A stretch of DNA of 24,990 nucleotides from Actinomycetota bacterium (lineage in GTDB: Bacteria > Actinomycetota > Humimicrobiia > Humimicrobiales > Humimicrobiaceae). Where the stretch lies: assembly GCA_028695395.1 (NCBI GenBank), contig JAQVJB010000015.1:1-24990 (forward strand). The letters run 5' to 3'. Of the stretch, positions 1 to 7,073 are shown piece by piece. The notes under the pieces are model-generated. The model worked only from the letters and a program-made list of their open reading frames with translations, was not told the origin of the DNA and searched no databases. Position 1 is the stretch's first letter; each line of letters starts with the position of its first letter. The translations under genes and the position numbers were made by a program.

Positions 1-427
1 GTGCAATTATCTCAATATCGGGTTCCAGGCTTCTTATGCCCACATCAAATCTTACCTGATTATTTCCCTTTGCCGTACATCCATGTGCTATTTTGCCTGC
101 ATTCTCTTTTTTGGCAAACTCTACAAGTTTCTTTGCAATAAGAGGTCTTGCTATTGCAGTTGCAAGTGAATATTGCTTTTCATACCTGGAATTAGCTTTC
201 AATGCTAAAAAAACATAATCTTTAATAAACTCTTCCCTTACATCGATGATATAAGCTTTTTTCGCTCCCGTATCTATTGCTCTTTTGTAAGCATCTTCAA
301 GATCCTCGGGTTGTCCGAGATTTATCAAAACAGCAATAATTTCCACATCATAATTCTCCTGAAGCCATTTTATGGCTACAGTAGTATCAAGGCCTCCTGA
401 ATATGCTAATATCATTTTTTCTGTCAT
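1..427 (-). CDS. argG: Argininosuccinate synthase, N-terminal part (cut by window edge)
   Basis: This enzyme joins citrulline and aspartate with ATP to give argininosuccinate, the penultimate step of arginine synthesis in the cytoplasm. About 142 residues are visible. They begin MTEKMILAYSGGLDTT, which contains the SGGLDT pyrophosphate-binding loop of the family. Further on come ATAIARPLIAKKLVE and AHGCTAKGNNQVRFD, both close to the family consensus. The start ATG at 427-425 follows a strong AAAGGAG ribosome site about 5 bases upstream. It is the last visible gene of the arginine operon, 33 bases after argR. The C-terminal two thirds lie outside the window, as does any argH. The identification is firm. 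Confidence 0.95.
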   Translation of the reverse strand, partial: MTEKMILAYSGGLDTTVAIKWLQENYDVEIIAVLINLGQPEDLEDAYKRAIDTGAKKAYIIDVREEFIKDYVFLALKANSRYEKQYSLATAIARPLIAKKLVEFAKKENAGKIAHGCTAKGNNQVRFDVGIRSLEPDIEIIA

Positions 428-460
428 TTGAACTCCTTTAAAATTAATATAATTAAATTT

Positions 461-919
461 TTAAAATTTCTCTATCATATCTATGAGCTTTTCTGAACTT
501 TTTATGTTTTCAAGTATACAGATTATGGTATCATCTCCTGCAACTGTTCCAAGTACTTCTGAAAAATTCATCTGGTCAAGTACTGCTGCAACCCCTTGTG
601 CTTCACCGGGATAGGTTTTAATCACAATAATATTCCCTGCATGCCTGGCAGATATAATACTTTCTCTTGCCTTGGAAATAAATTTATCCATACTTATTGT
701 TTTTCTTTCCTGTATTATATTATTGTCCAAAACAAAAAATTCTTCACCTAGCAGATTTCTTTTTTTTACTATCCTTATATCTTTTAAATCCCTTGAGACT
801 GTAGATTGCGCAATATTATATCCTAATAGCCTGAGCTCTTTTATGAGCATCTCCTGGGAAGATATTTTCTTGGTGTTTATTATATTTACTATGTCTTTTA
901 GTCTTTTTTTATTTCCCAT
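461..919 (-). CDS. argR: Arginine repressor ArgR
   Basis: ArgR is a hexameric, arginine-dependent regulator that represses arginine synthesis genes. The 152-residue length is normal for the family. Residues about 1-70 form the winged helix-turn-helix, with the recognition-helix signature STVSRDLKDI at 39-48. The C-terminal oligomerisation and arginine-binding domain contains GTVAGDDT, with the two arginine-contacting aspartates at 129-130. The gene sits inside the arginine operon between argF and argG, so the repressor probably controls its own synthesis through a site upstream of argC. No strong ribosome site precedes its ATG, which suggests modest translation or coupling to argF 37 bases upstream. 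Confidence 0.95.
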   Translation of the reverse strand: MGNKKRLKDIVNIINTKKISSQEMLIKELRLLGYNIAQSTVSRDLKDIRIVKKRNLLGEEFFVLDNNIIQERKTISMDKFISKARESIISARHAGNIIVIKTYPGEAQGVAAVLDQMNFSEVLGTVAGDDTIICILENIKSSEKLIDMIEKF

Positions 920-956
920 TTTTTTATTTTAATTGTTTAAAAACAATATTTATATT

Positions 957-1886
957 TTACTTATAATATAGATATCTTAATAAGCCTTTCTGTGCATGAA
1001 GCCTGTTTTCTGCCTGCTCCCACACTATAGAGTGGTTACTGTCAAGAATTTCTGAAGTTATCTCCATTTCCCTATGGGCTGGAAGACAATGCATGATTTT
1101 TATATCATTTTTGGCATTTTTTAAAAGATTTCCATTTACCTGATAAGGTTTCATCATTTCTATTTTCTCTTTATCTTCTTCCTGGCCCATGCTTATCCAG
1201 GCATCCGTATAAATAACATCAGCCCCGAAAGCTGCTTTTAAAGGATCATTTTCAATAAAGATAGTGTTTTTGTTTTCTGCTGTTTCTTTTGCAAGATAAT
1301 CCATAAGAGAATCTTCTATCTTAAGCAATCCCGGACAGCAAACAGTAATGTCTATCCCGAGCTTTGTAAATCCAATAAGCAAACTGTTTGAAACATTATT
1401 AGGATCACCGAAATATACAAATTTCAGATTTTTTTTAAATAATAGCTTTTTTTCCATCAGAGTCTGCAGGTCTGCAAGTATCTGGCAGGGATGAAAACTG
1501 TCTGTCAGTGCATTTATTACAGGGATACTGCACTTATCAGACACTTCCTCAATTGTTTCCTGCTTAAAAGTCCTGATGACAATACCGTCTAAGTATGCTT
1601 CAAAAATCTTTGCAGTGTCTGCATAAGTCTCCCCTCTGCCCAGCTGCAGATTTTTTGAATCAAGTACCAGGCAATGACCCCCAAGCTGATTAATGCCTAC
1701 CTCAAAAGAAACCCTTGTCCTGGTCGATGGCTTATCAAATAGCAGAGCTATATTTTTATCTTTTAAAATATTTTTATATTTTCCCGGGTCTGTTTTTATT
1801 TCCTTTGCCATATCAAGAATGGTAAGGATTTCTTTTTTTGAATAATCTTTCAATGTAAGGAAATCTTTTTTTATGTTATCTTTCAT
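957..1886 (-). CDS. argF: Ornithine carbamoyltransferase
   Basis: The enzyme transfers carbamoyl from carbamoyl phosphate to ornithine, giving citrulline. Its 309 residues match the usual length. The carbamoyl-phosphate loop STRTR is at 54-58, HPCQ follows in the middle, and the ornithine loop shows DAWISMG. HCLPAHR near residue 270 holds the catalytic cysteine. The SMG motif marks it as an ornithine rather than aspartate transcarbamoylase. Its ATG overlaps the end of argD by 11 bases, and the AAAGGGG ribosome site lies inside the argD coding sequence, so the two genes are probably translationally coupled. Confidence 0.96.
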   Translation of the reverse strand: MKDNIKKDFLTLKDYSKKEILTILDMAKEIKTDPGKYKNILKDKNIALLFDKPSTRTRVSFEVGINQLGGHCLVLDSKNLQLGRGETYADTAKIFEAYLDGIVIRTFKQETIEEVSDKCSIPVINALTDSFHPCQILADLQTLMEKKLLFKKNLKFVYFGDPNNVSNSLLIGFTKLGIDITVCCPGLLKIEDSLMDYLAKETAENKNTIFIENDPLKAAFGADVIYTDAWISMGQEEDKEKIEMMKPYQVNGNLLKNAKNDIKIMHCLPAHREMEITSEILDSNHSIVWEQAENRLHAQKGLLRYLYYK

Positions 1887-3111
1887 TTTTTATTTCCCCT
1901 TTTATGTACCTGTCTAAAAAGTTTATAAGAATATCAATATCTTTTTCATTTATGACAAGAGAAGGTAAAAATCTTATTGTCGTTTCTGATAACTTATTTA
2001 ATACTAAACCGTTTTCTAAAGCATTCTTCATCAATTCTGATGCAATAGGTTTTTTAAATTCAATTGCAAGCATAAGGCCCAAACCTCTTATCTCAAGCAC
2101 AATATCATATTTTGACTTCAGGATATTTAATCGGGAAGCCAGATACTTTCCAAGCTTTTCTGCCCTGCCTGCCAGATCATTATCAAGCATATATTTGATA
2201 ACTGCTATTCCGGCAGAACATGAGGCGGCATTTCCACCAAATGTTGAACCATGGGTACCCGGAGTAAAAACTGAACATATTTTATCTGTCGATATGATTG
2301 CTCCTATCGGCATGCCTCCCCCGAGGCTTTTTGCTACGACCACTATATCCGGGACAATATCATATTGTTGGTAGGCAAAAATAGAACCGGTCCTTGAAAA
2401 ACCTGTCTGAATCTCATCTATTATCAGCAAGAGTTCATTGTCTTCACAGATTTTTTTTAGTTCTCTTATAAATTCTTTTTTGCATACATTTATACCGCCC
2501 TCTCCCTGTATCAACTCTATTATGACAGCACAAGTATTATCATCTATTTGTTTTTTAACTGAACCTATATCATTTATATCAGCATATTTGAAACCGCTTA
2601 ATAATGGTTCAAACATATTTTGTTTTTTTGCCTGTGCGGTTGCTGCAAGCGCACCAAGAGTTCTCCCGTGAAAAGAGTTATTAAAAGTAATTATTTCATA
2701 TCTTCTTTTACCGTATTTATCTGTAGAATACTTTCTTGCAAGCTTAATTGCTCCTTCTACTGCTTCAGCACCACTGTTTGAAAAAAACACTTTTTCTCCG
2801 AAACCAGATATATGGCAAAGCTTTTCTGCAAGTTCTACCTGTGGAATATTATAAAAAATATTAGAAGGCTGGATTATTTTATTTATCTGTTCCTGCAAAG
2901 TTTTTATTACTGCCGGATTTGAATGCCCGACATTCAAACAGCCATAGCCTGAAGTAAAATCCGTATATTTTTTTCCTTCAACATCCCAGAGATACTGCAT
3001 TTCCGCTTTACAGAAAACAATATCCATCCTTGAATAAGTGTGCATTAAAAATTTTGCACCTTTTTGTATTAAATCTTCATTTAAAAGAACATTTTTATTT
3101 TTTTCTTGCAT
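1876..3111 (-). CDS. argD: Acetylornithine aminotransferase
   Basis: This PLP enzyme converts N-acetylglutamate semialdehyde plus glutamate into N-acetylornithine. The 411-residue protein is a class III aminotransferase. It shows the SNSGAEAVEGAIKLARK phosphate-binding stretch at 111-127, the IDEIQTGFSRTG motif with cofactor aspartate 232, and the Schiff-base lysine K261 in VVVAKSLGGGMPIG. It sits 23 bases after argB and overlaps argF. An AAAGG ribosome site lies about 9 bases before the ATG. Class III aminotransferases can have other substrates, including succinyldiaminopimelate, but the operon position makes the ArgD role the clear choice. Confidence 0.95.
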   Translation of the reverse strand: MQEKNKNVLLNEDLIQKGAKFLMHTYSRMDIVFCKAEMQYLWDVEGKKYTDFTSGYGCLNVGHSNPAVIKTLQEQINKIIQPSNIFYNIPQVELAEKLCHISGFGEKVFFSNSGAEAVEGAIKLARKYSTDKYGKRRYEIITFNNSFHGRTLGALAATAQAKKQNMFEPLLSGFKYADINDIGSVKKQIDDNTCAVIIELIQGEGGINVCKKEFIRELKKICEDNELLLIIDEIQTGFSRTGSIFAYQQYDIVPDIVVVAKSLGGGMPIGAIISTDKICSVFTPGTHGSTFGGNAASCSAGIAVIKYMLDNDLAGRAEKLGKYLASRLNILKSKYDIVLEIRGLGLMLAIEFKKPIASELMKNALENGLVLNKLSETTIRFLPSLVINEKDIDILINFLDRYIKGEIKNER

Positions 3112-3134
3112 AAGAGATTGCCTTTCAAATCTAT

Positions 3135-4052
3135 TTATTTATCTTTTACTATCATTGTACCGATCCCTTTATCGGTAAAGATTTCAATTAATATCGAATG
3201 AGGATGATTTCCATTAAGTATATGAGTTCTTTCAACCCCGTTATTCAAAGCATCTATGCATGCTCTGACTTTCGGAATCATCCCTTTGCTTATAACATTT
3301 TCTTTTATTAATTTATTTGCACCGTTTATTGATAATCTTGACACAAGTCTTTCAGAATCGTTTTCGCTTATCTTTATTCCATCGACATCCGTAAGAAGTA
3401 TCATTTTTTTTGCTTTTAATTTTGAACCTATCTCAGAAGCACATGTGTCCGCATTAATATTATAAATATTCCCATATTTATCCGAACCTAGAGTAGCAAT
3501 AACCGGAACATAATCATTAACTAGCAATTTATTAATAAAATCTGCGTCAATATCAGTTATCTCTCCGACAAATCCCAGCTCGACATCTTTACCGTCCTTC
3601 TTAAACTGCTTTTTTCTGCATTCTATAAAACTTGCGTCATTGCCTGAAACACCTACTGCTATCTTTCCATGTTTGTTTAGAAAAGATACAATCTTAGAAT
3701 TTATTTCCCCCAAAAGGACCATTTTTACCACTTCTATTGACTTTTCATCTGTTATCCTCAAACCTTCGCAGAATTTTACTTCTATATTTTTTTCCTGCAT
3801 CAACCTGGTTATCTGTTTGCCTCCGCCATGAAGCAATATTACCTTTATGCCTACATATTTCATCAGAACTATATCGTTGAGAACATTGCCCAGGCCGGCA
3901 TCATCCTCCATTATTGCTCCGCCAAGCTTGACTATGACTATTTTATTAAAATAATCTTTTATATATGGCAGAGCTTCAAGCAATGTTTCAACTTTATTCT
4001 GATAAAAAACATTATTTATATTTTCATTATCACAATATTGATCTATTATCAT
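3135..4052 (-). CDS. argB: Acetylglutamate kinase
   Basis: The enzyme phosphorylates N-acetylglutamate, the second step of arginine synthesis. The 305-residue amino-acid-kinase fold shows the KLGGAIM phosphate loop, the LLHGGGKQI glycine-rich substrate loop and a C-terminal KGMIPKVRACIDAL segment. Before the kinase core there is a helix of about 35 residues (NKVETLLEALPYI) like the N-helix of the arginine-inhibited hexameric kinases. Feedback inhibition by arginine is therefore inferred. The start at 4052 follows GAGAGG by 5 bases. It begins 47 bases after argC, with no room for argJ between them. Confidence 0.95.
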   Translation of the reverse strand: MIIDQYCDNENINNVFYQNKVETLLEALPYIKDYFNKIVIVKLGGAIMEDDAGLGNVLNDIVLMKYVGIKVILLHGGGKQITRLMQEKNIEVKFCEGLRITDEKSIEVVKMVLLGEINSKIVSFLNKHGKIAVGVSGNDASFIECRKKQFKKDGKDVELGFVGEITDIDADFINKLLVNDYVPVIATLGSDKYGNIYNINADTCASEIGSKLKAKKMILLTDVDGIKISENDSERLVSRLSINGANKLIKENVISKGMIPKVRACIDALNNGVERTHILNGNHPHSILIEIFTDKGIGTMIVKDK

Positions 4053-4099
4053 CAGTACCTCTCACATAGTTTAATAATCTAATTAAAAATATTAAAAAA

Positions 4100-5170
4100 T
4101 TAATTAGAAATACCTTGCATGTCCAGACCTTCTGTTTCATTTAAGCCAAACATAAGATTCATATTCTGGACAGCCTGTCCCGCAGCTCCTTTTAATATAT
4201 TATCTATAGCGCTGAATATTTTTATAGCAGATGTCCTGCAATCAATTAAAAAACTTATATGCATTGAATTAGTTCCTGAAACATTGCTTATTTTAGGAAT
4301 ATCATCATCTATCAGTTTAATAAAAGCTTCATTTCTATAAAAATTATTAAAAGAATCATTTATTTTATCTTTTAATTCTTTTATCTCACCTATATTCACC
4401 CCATTAAGATATATCGATGTAAATATTCCTCTATTGATAGGAAGAAGATGTGGTGTAAAACTTATTTTATTTTCGCTCCCGGATATCTTACTAAGCTCCT
4501 GTTCTATTTCAGGGATATGCCTATGCTTTAACGGCGAATATGCGAAAAAATTATCTGCTATATTTAAAAAAAGATATTCATCTTTTAATTTTCTTCCAGC
4601 ACCGCTTACACCTGATTTGGAATCAATCGTTATTGAATTAAACTTTAAGGATTTTAAATCGATTATCGGAGCAAGAGCCAGTATTATCGATGTCGGATAA
4701 CAACCTGGATTTGCTAAATAATCAGCATTTTTTATTGCTTCTTTATTTAATTCAGGCAGTCCGTAAACAAACTTGGGGAGCATTTCTTTAAGAATATGTT
4801 TTTCCCCATACCATTCTTCATAATCATCTGCATTGTTTAATCTGAAATCAGAGCCAATGTCTATGATTTTTCCATTATAACCATTTTCCATAAGATATTT
4901 TGTATATTCCATTGACTTGCCGGGAGGAAGGCATAAAAAGATTAAATCCGAGTCCTGTATGTCTGATTTGGAAAAAAAACTTTTAAAATATATTTTCTTG
5001 TTATTTTTAAGACTTAATATGTTTTTAAAGGCCTTACTTATTTCTTTTCCTTCATAAGTTCTTGATAGTGCTGAAATGATTTTGGAATGCTTGTGTCTGT
5101 CCAGTATCTTTATAAGCTCAATACCTGTTATTCCAGATGCCCCCGCAATAGATATCTTAATTTCTTTCAT
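4100..5170 (-). CDS. argC: N-acetyl-gamma-glutamyl-phosphate reductase
   Basis: This is the NADPH-dependent reductase that turns acetylglutamyl phosphate into the semialdehyde. The 356-residue protein has the N-terminal dinucleotide loop GASGITGIELI at 10-20, the active-site cysteine C157 in NPGCYPTS, the SGVSGAGRK loop near 187-194, and the HRHIPEIEQ motif near 216-224 with the catalytic histidine. It is the first gene of the operon. The start ATG at 5170 is preceded by only a weak GGA-containing ribosome site. It is divergent from the DUF1328/pcm cluster across a 158-base gap that holds the promoter. Confidence 0.96.
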   Translation of the reverse strand: MKEIKISIAGASGITGIELIKILDRHKHSKIISALSRTYEGKEISKAFKNILSLKNNKKIYFKSFFSKSDIQDSDLIFLCLPPGKSMEYTKYLMENGYNGKIIDIGSDFRLNNADDYEEWYGEKHILKEMLPKFVYGLPELNKEAIKNADYLANPGCYPTSIILALAPIIDLKSLKFNSITIDSKSGVSGAGRKLKDEYLFLNIADNFFAYSPLKHRHIPEIEQELSKISGSENKISFTPHLLPINRGIFTSIYLNGVNIGEIKELKDKINDSFNNFYRNEAFIKLIDDDIPKISNVSGTNSMHISFLIDCRTSAIKIFSAIDNILKGAAGQAVQNMNLMFGLNETEGLDMQGISN

Positions 5171-5202
5171 TTTTAAATCCGGTTTTTAAATTTATAATTT
5201 AG

Positions 5203-5248
5203 ATGCATATTATACATATATTAAGGATATTATGCAATTATAATTATA
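5203..5248. promoter_or_regulatory. Candidate ArgR (ARG box) operator region
   Basis: Two imperfect matches to the ARG-box pattern (TNTGNATWWWWATNCANA, known from other bacteria) lie side by side: ATGCATATTATACAT at 5203-5217 and TATGCAATTATAATTATA at 5231-5248. They cover the -10 and -35 of the proposed argC promoter. Paired boxes over a promoter are the usual ArgR arrangement. The region is very AT-rich, so chance similarity is possible. Confidence 0.35.
5209..5237 (-). promoter_or_regulatory. Candidate promoter of the arginine operon
   Basis: On the minus strand a perfect -10 TATAAT lies at 5214-5209. A weak -35 (TTGCAT, 5237-5232) sits 17 bases upstream. Transcription would start near 5202, about 30 bases before argC. 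The -10 is convincing and the -35 poor, as is common for regulated promoters. Confidence 0.5.
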
Positions 5249-5328
5249 GATTAATTTTTTTTAATATTTGCTTTAAAATATTAATTGTTCTTTTATGAAT
5301 ATATTTAAAAAAATAATAAAAATTAAAG

Positions 5329-5511
5329 ATGGTATTATTAATACTGGCAATTATTTTTTTTATACTGGCAGTACTGGCAGGTATCTTCGGACTGAGGAGA
5401 GTTGCTTCAGCAAGCTGTCTTGTATCAAGAATATTATTTTTCCTTCTTGTTGCAGGTTTTGTTATCAGTATTGTCCTCTATATATTTAATTTATTCTTTA
5501 AATTCATGTAA
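5329..5511 (+). CDS. Small DUF1328-like membrane protein
   Basis: A 60-residue, almost wholly hydrophobic protein with two predicted membrane segments, about 3-20 and 34-57. They are joined by a short basic turn (GLRRVASASCLVSR). The pattern, with LAGIFGLRR in the first half and a second helix after SR, resembles the small DUF1328 (YtjA-type) inner-membrane proteins, whose function is unknown. It begins the plus-strand cluster with pcm and the nitrilase and ends 31 bases before pcm. No strong ribosome site was found. The family assignment is by eye and moderate; that it is a small membrane protein is likely. Confidence 0.6.
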   Translation: MVLLILAIIFFILAVLAGIFGLRRVASASCLVSRILFFLLVAGFVISIVLYIFNLFFKFM

Positions 5512-5542
5512 TAAAATCTATTTGCAAAATATGTTTATTAAT

Positions 5543-6178
5543 ATGGAAAGTAAATTAAGATCATTAAGAGAAAAGATGGTAGAAACTCAAATTATTGCAA
5601 GAGGAATCAAAGATAAAAAAGTCATTGAAGCATTAAGAAAAGTTCCCAGGCATTGTTTTGTTGGTCCTGAAAGCTATGAAGCTGCTTATGGTGATTTTCC
5701 TTTATCAATAGGTTTTTCCCAAACAATTTCACAGCCCTATATAGTTGCACTTATGACAGAGCTTTTAGAAATCAAGGATTCTGACAGAGTCCTTGAAATA
5801 GGCACAGGTTCCGGTTATCAGACAGCAATACTGGCTGAAATTGCAATTGAAGTTTTTACGGTTGAATTCATAGAAGAACTTTCAAAAAAATCAGAATCCA
5901 TGCTTGGAAAATTGGGATATACTAATATAAATTTTAAAGTCGGTGACGGTTACGGCGGATGGCCTGAATTTTCACCATATAATAAAATAATAGTTACGGC
6001 AGCACCTGTAAGTATTCCTGAAAAATTAAAAGAGCAGCTTTCGGAAAATGGTAAAATTATAATACCTGTTGGTGCAAACATTTTTAATCAATGCCTAATT
6101 AGATTGACTAAATCAAAAGATAGGTTCATAAATGAAGAAATTTGCGGAGTATCGTTTGTTCCTATGGTAAAAGAGTAA
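5543..6178 (+). CDS. pcm: Protein-L-isoaspartate O-methyltransferase
   Basis: The enzyme methylates isoaspartyl residues in damaged proteins using S-adenosylmethionine, starting their repair. From the chosen ATG it has 211 residues, the usual size. It shows the family signature SQTISQPYIVA (59-69), SAM motif I LEIGTGSGYQTAIL (84-97), and GDGYGGWPEFSPYNKIIVTAA further on. The open frame extends upstream to 5402, but that extension overlaps the small membrane gene and does not look like the family. Start codons at 5531 and 5543 are both possible, since neither has a clear ribosome site. The omega-amidase-like gene follows after 19 bases. Confidence 0.92.
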   Translation: MESKLRSLREKMVETQIIARGIKDKKVIEALRKVPRHCFVGPESYEAAYGDFPLSIGFSQTISQPYIVALMTELLEIKDSDRVLEIGTGSGYQTAILAEIAIEVFTVEFIEELSKKSESMLGKLGYTNINFKVGDGYGGWPEFSPYNKIIVTAAPVSIPEKLKEQLSENGKIIIPVGANIFNQCLIRLTKSKDRFINEEICGVSFVPMVKE

Positions 6179-6197
6179 TTTTTTTGATATAAGAAAT

Positions 6198-7025
6198 ATG
6201 AAATTAAAAAATGACATTAAAATCGCAATGTGCCAGATGATGATAGCTGATGATAAAAGCATTAATCTGGAAAAAGCTGAAAAAGCATTGCATAAAGCAT
6301 CGCTGCAGGGATGCGACATAGCCATACTACCAGAAATGTTTAACTGCCCTTATGATAATAAATTCTTTCACGAACATGCCGAAGAATATCCTGGCCAAAC
6401 TACAAAAATGCTTTCAGATGCCGCCAAAAAGGAAGGAATATATATAATAGGAGGCTCAATACCCGAAAAAAAAGATAAAAATTATTTTAATGCCAGTTTC
6501 TCTTTTGACAGAGAAGGTTTGCTTCTGGGCATACATAGAAAGATACACTTATTTGATATAAACATTAAAGGTAAAATACAATTCAGTGAAAGCAAAACAT
6601 TTACACCGGGTAAGGAAATAACTGCATTTGATACAGAATTCTGTACAACAGGAGTAGCTATTTGCTATGATATGCGCTTTCCTGAACTTATAAGAAGCAT
6701 GTCTTTGCTTGGTGCAAAAATAATATTTGTTCCTGCTGCTTTTAATATGATTACTGGCCCGGCACATTGGCATATAACTAATAGGTGCAGGGCTCTTGAT
6801 AACCAGGTTTATTTCGTGAGCGTATCGCCTGCAAGAAATGAAAAAAGCAAATATATTGCTTATGGACATTCGATGGTTACTGACCCCTGGGGCCAGACAG
6901 TTGTCGAAGCTGATGAAAAAGAATCGATTATTTTTGCTAGTATTTCAATGGATTATATTGAAAAAATAAGAGAAGAGCTGCCGCTGCTAAAACATAGAAG
7001 GCCGGATATATATGTTGAAAAGTAA
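6198..7025 (+). CDS. Nitrilase-superfamily amidase, omega-amidase (Nit2)-like
   Basis: A 275-residue carbon-nitrogen hydrolase. The catalytic triad is complete: E46 (ILPEMF), K115 (HRKIHLFD) and C157 (AICYDMRFPEL). The stretch FNMITGPAHWHITNRCRALDN (182-202, with a Nit2-type TGPAHW) and the end GHSMVTDPWGQ are close to the Nit2/omega-amidase branch. That branch hydrolyses alpha-ketoglutaramate and alpha-ketosuccinamate, products of glutamine and asparagine transamination. The exact substrate is inferred. It lies 19 bases after pcm and probably shares its transcript. It converges on pheT with 48 bases between the stops and no evident terminator. Confidence 0.8.
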   Translation: MKLKNDIKIAMCQMMIADDKSINLEKAEKALHKASLQGCDIAILPEMFNCPYDNKFFHEHAEEYPGQTTKMLSDAAKKEGIYIIGGSIPEKKDKNYFNASFSFDREGLLLGIHRKIHLFDINIKGKIQFSESKTFTPGKEITAFDTEFCTTGVAICYDMRFPELIRSMSLLGAKIIFVPAAFNMITGPAHWHITNRCRALDNQVYFVSVSPARNEKSKYIAYGHSMVTDPWGQTVVEADEKESIIFASISMDYIEKIREELPLLKHRRPDIYVEK

Positions 7026-7073
7026 TGAATATAAAAAACAAAGCATACTTTTTTACTGATATCAGCCTCTTTT

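Noticed and set aside
5402..5542. Longer pcm protein starting at 5402
   Set aside because: The extension overlaps the small membrane gene in another frame and has no similarity to the methyltransferase family. The family N-terminus fits the ATG at 5543 or 5531.
7056..7065. CTGATATCAG palindrome between the nitrilase and pheT stops
   Set aside because: It is 10 bp with no loop, so it cannot form a stable terminator hairpin. A palindrome of this size is expected by chance.
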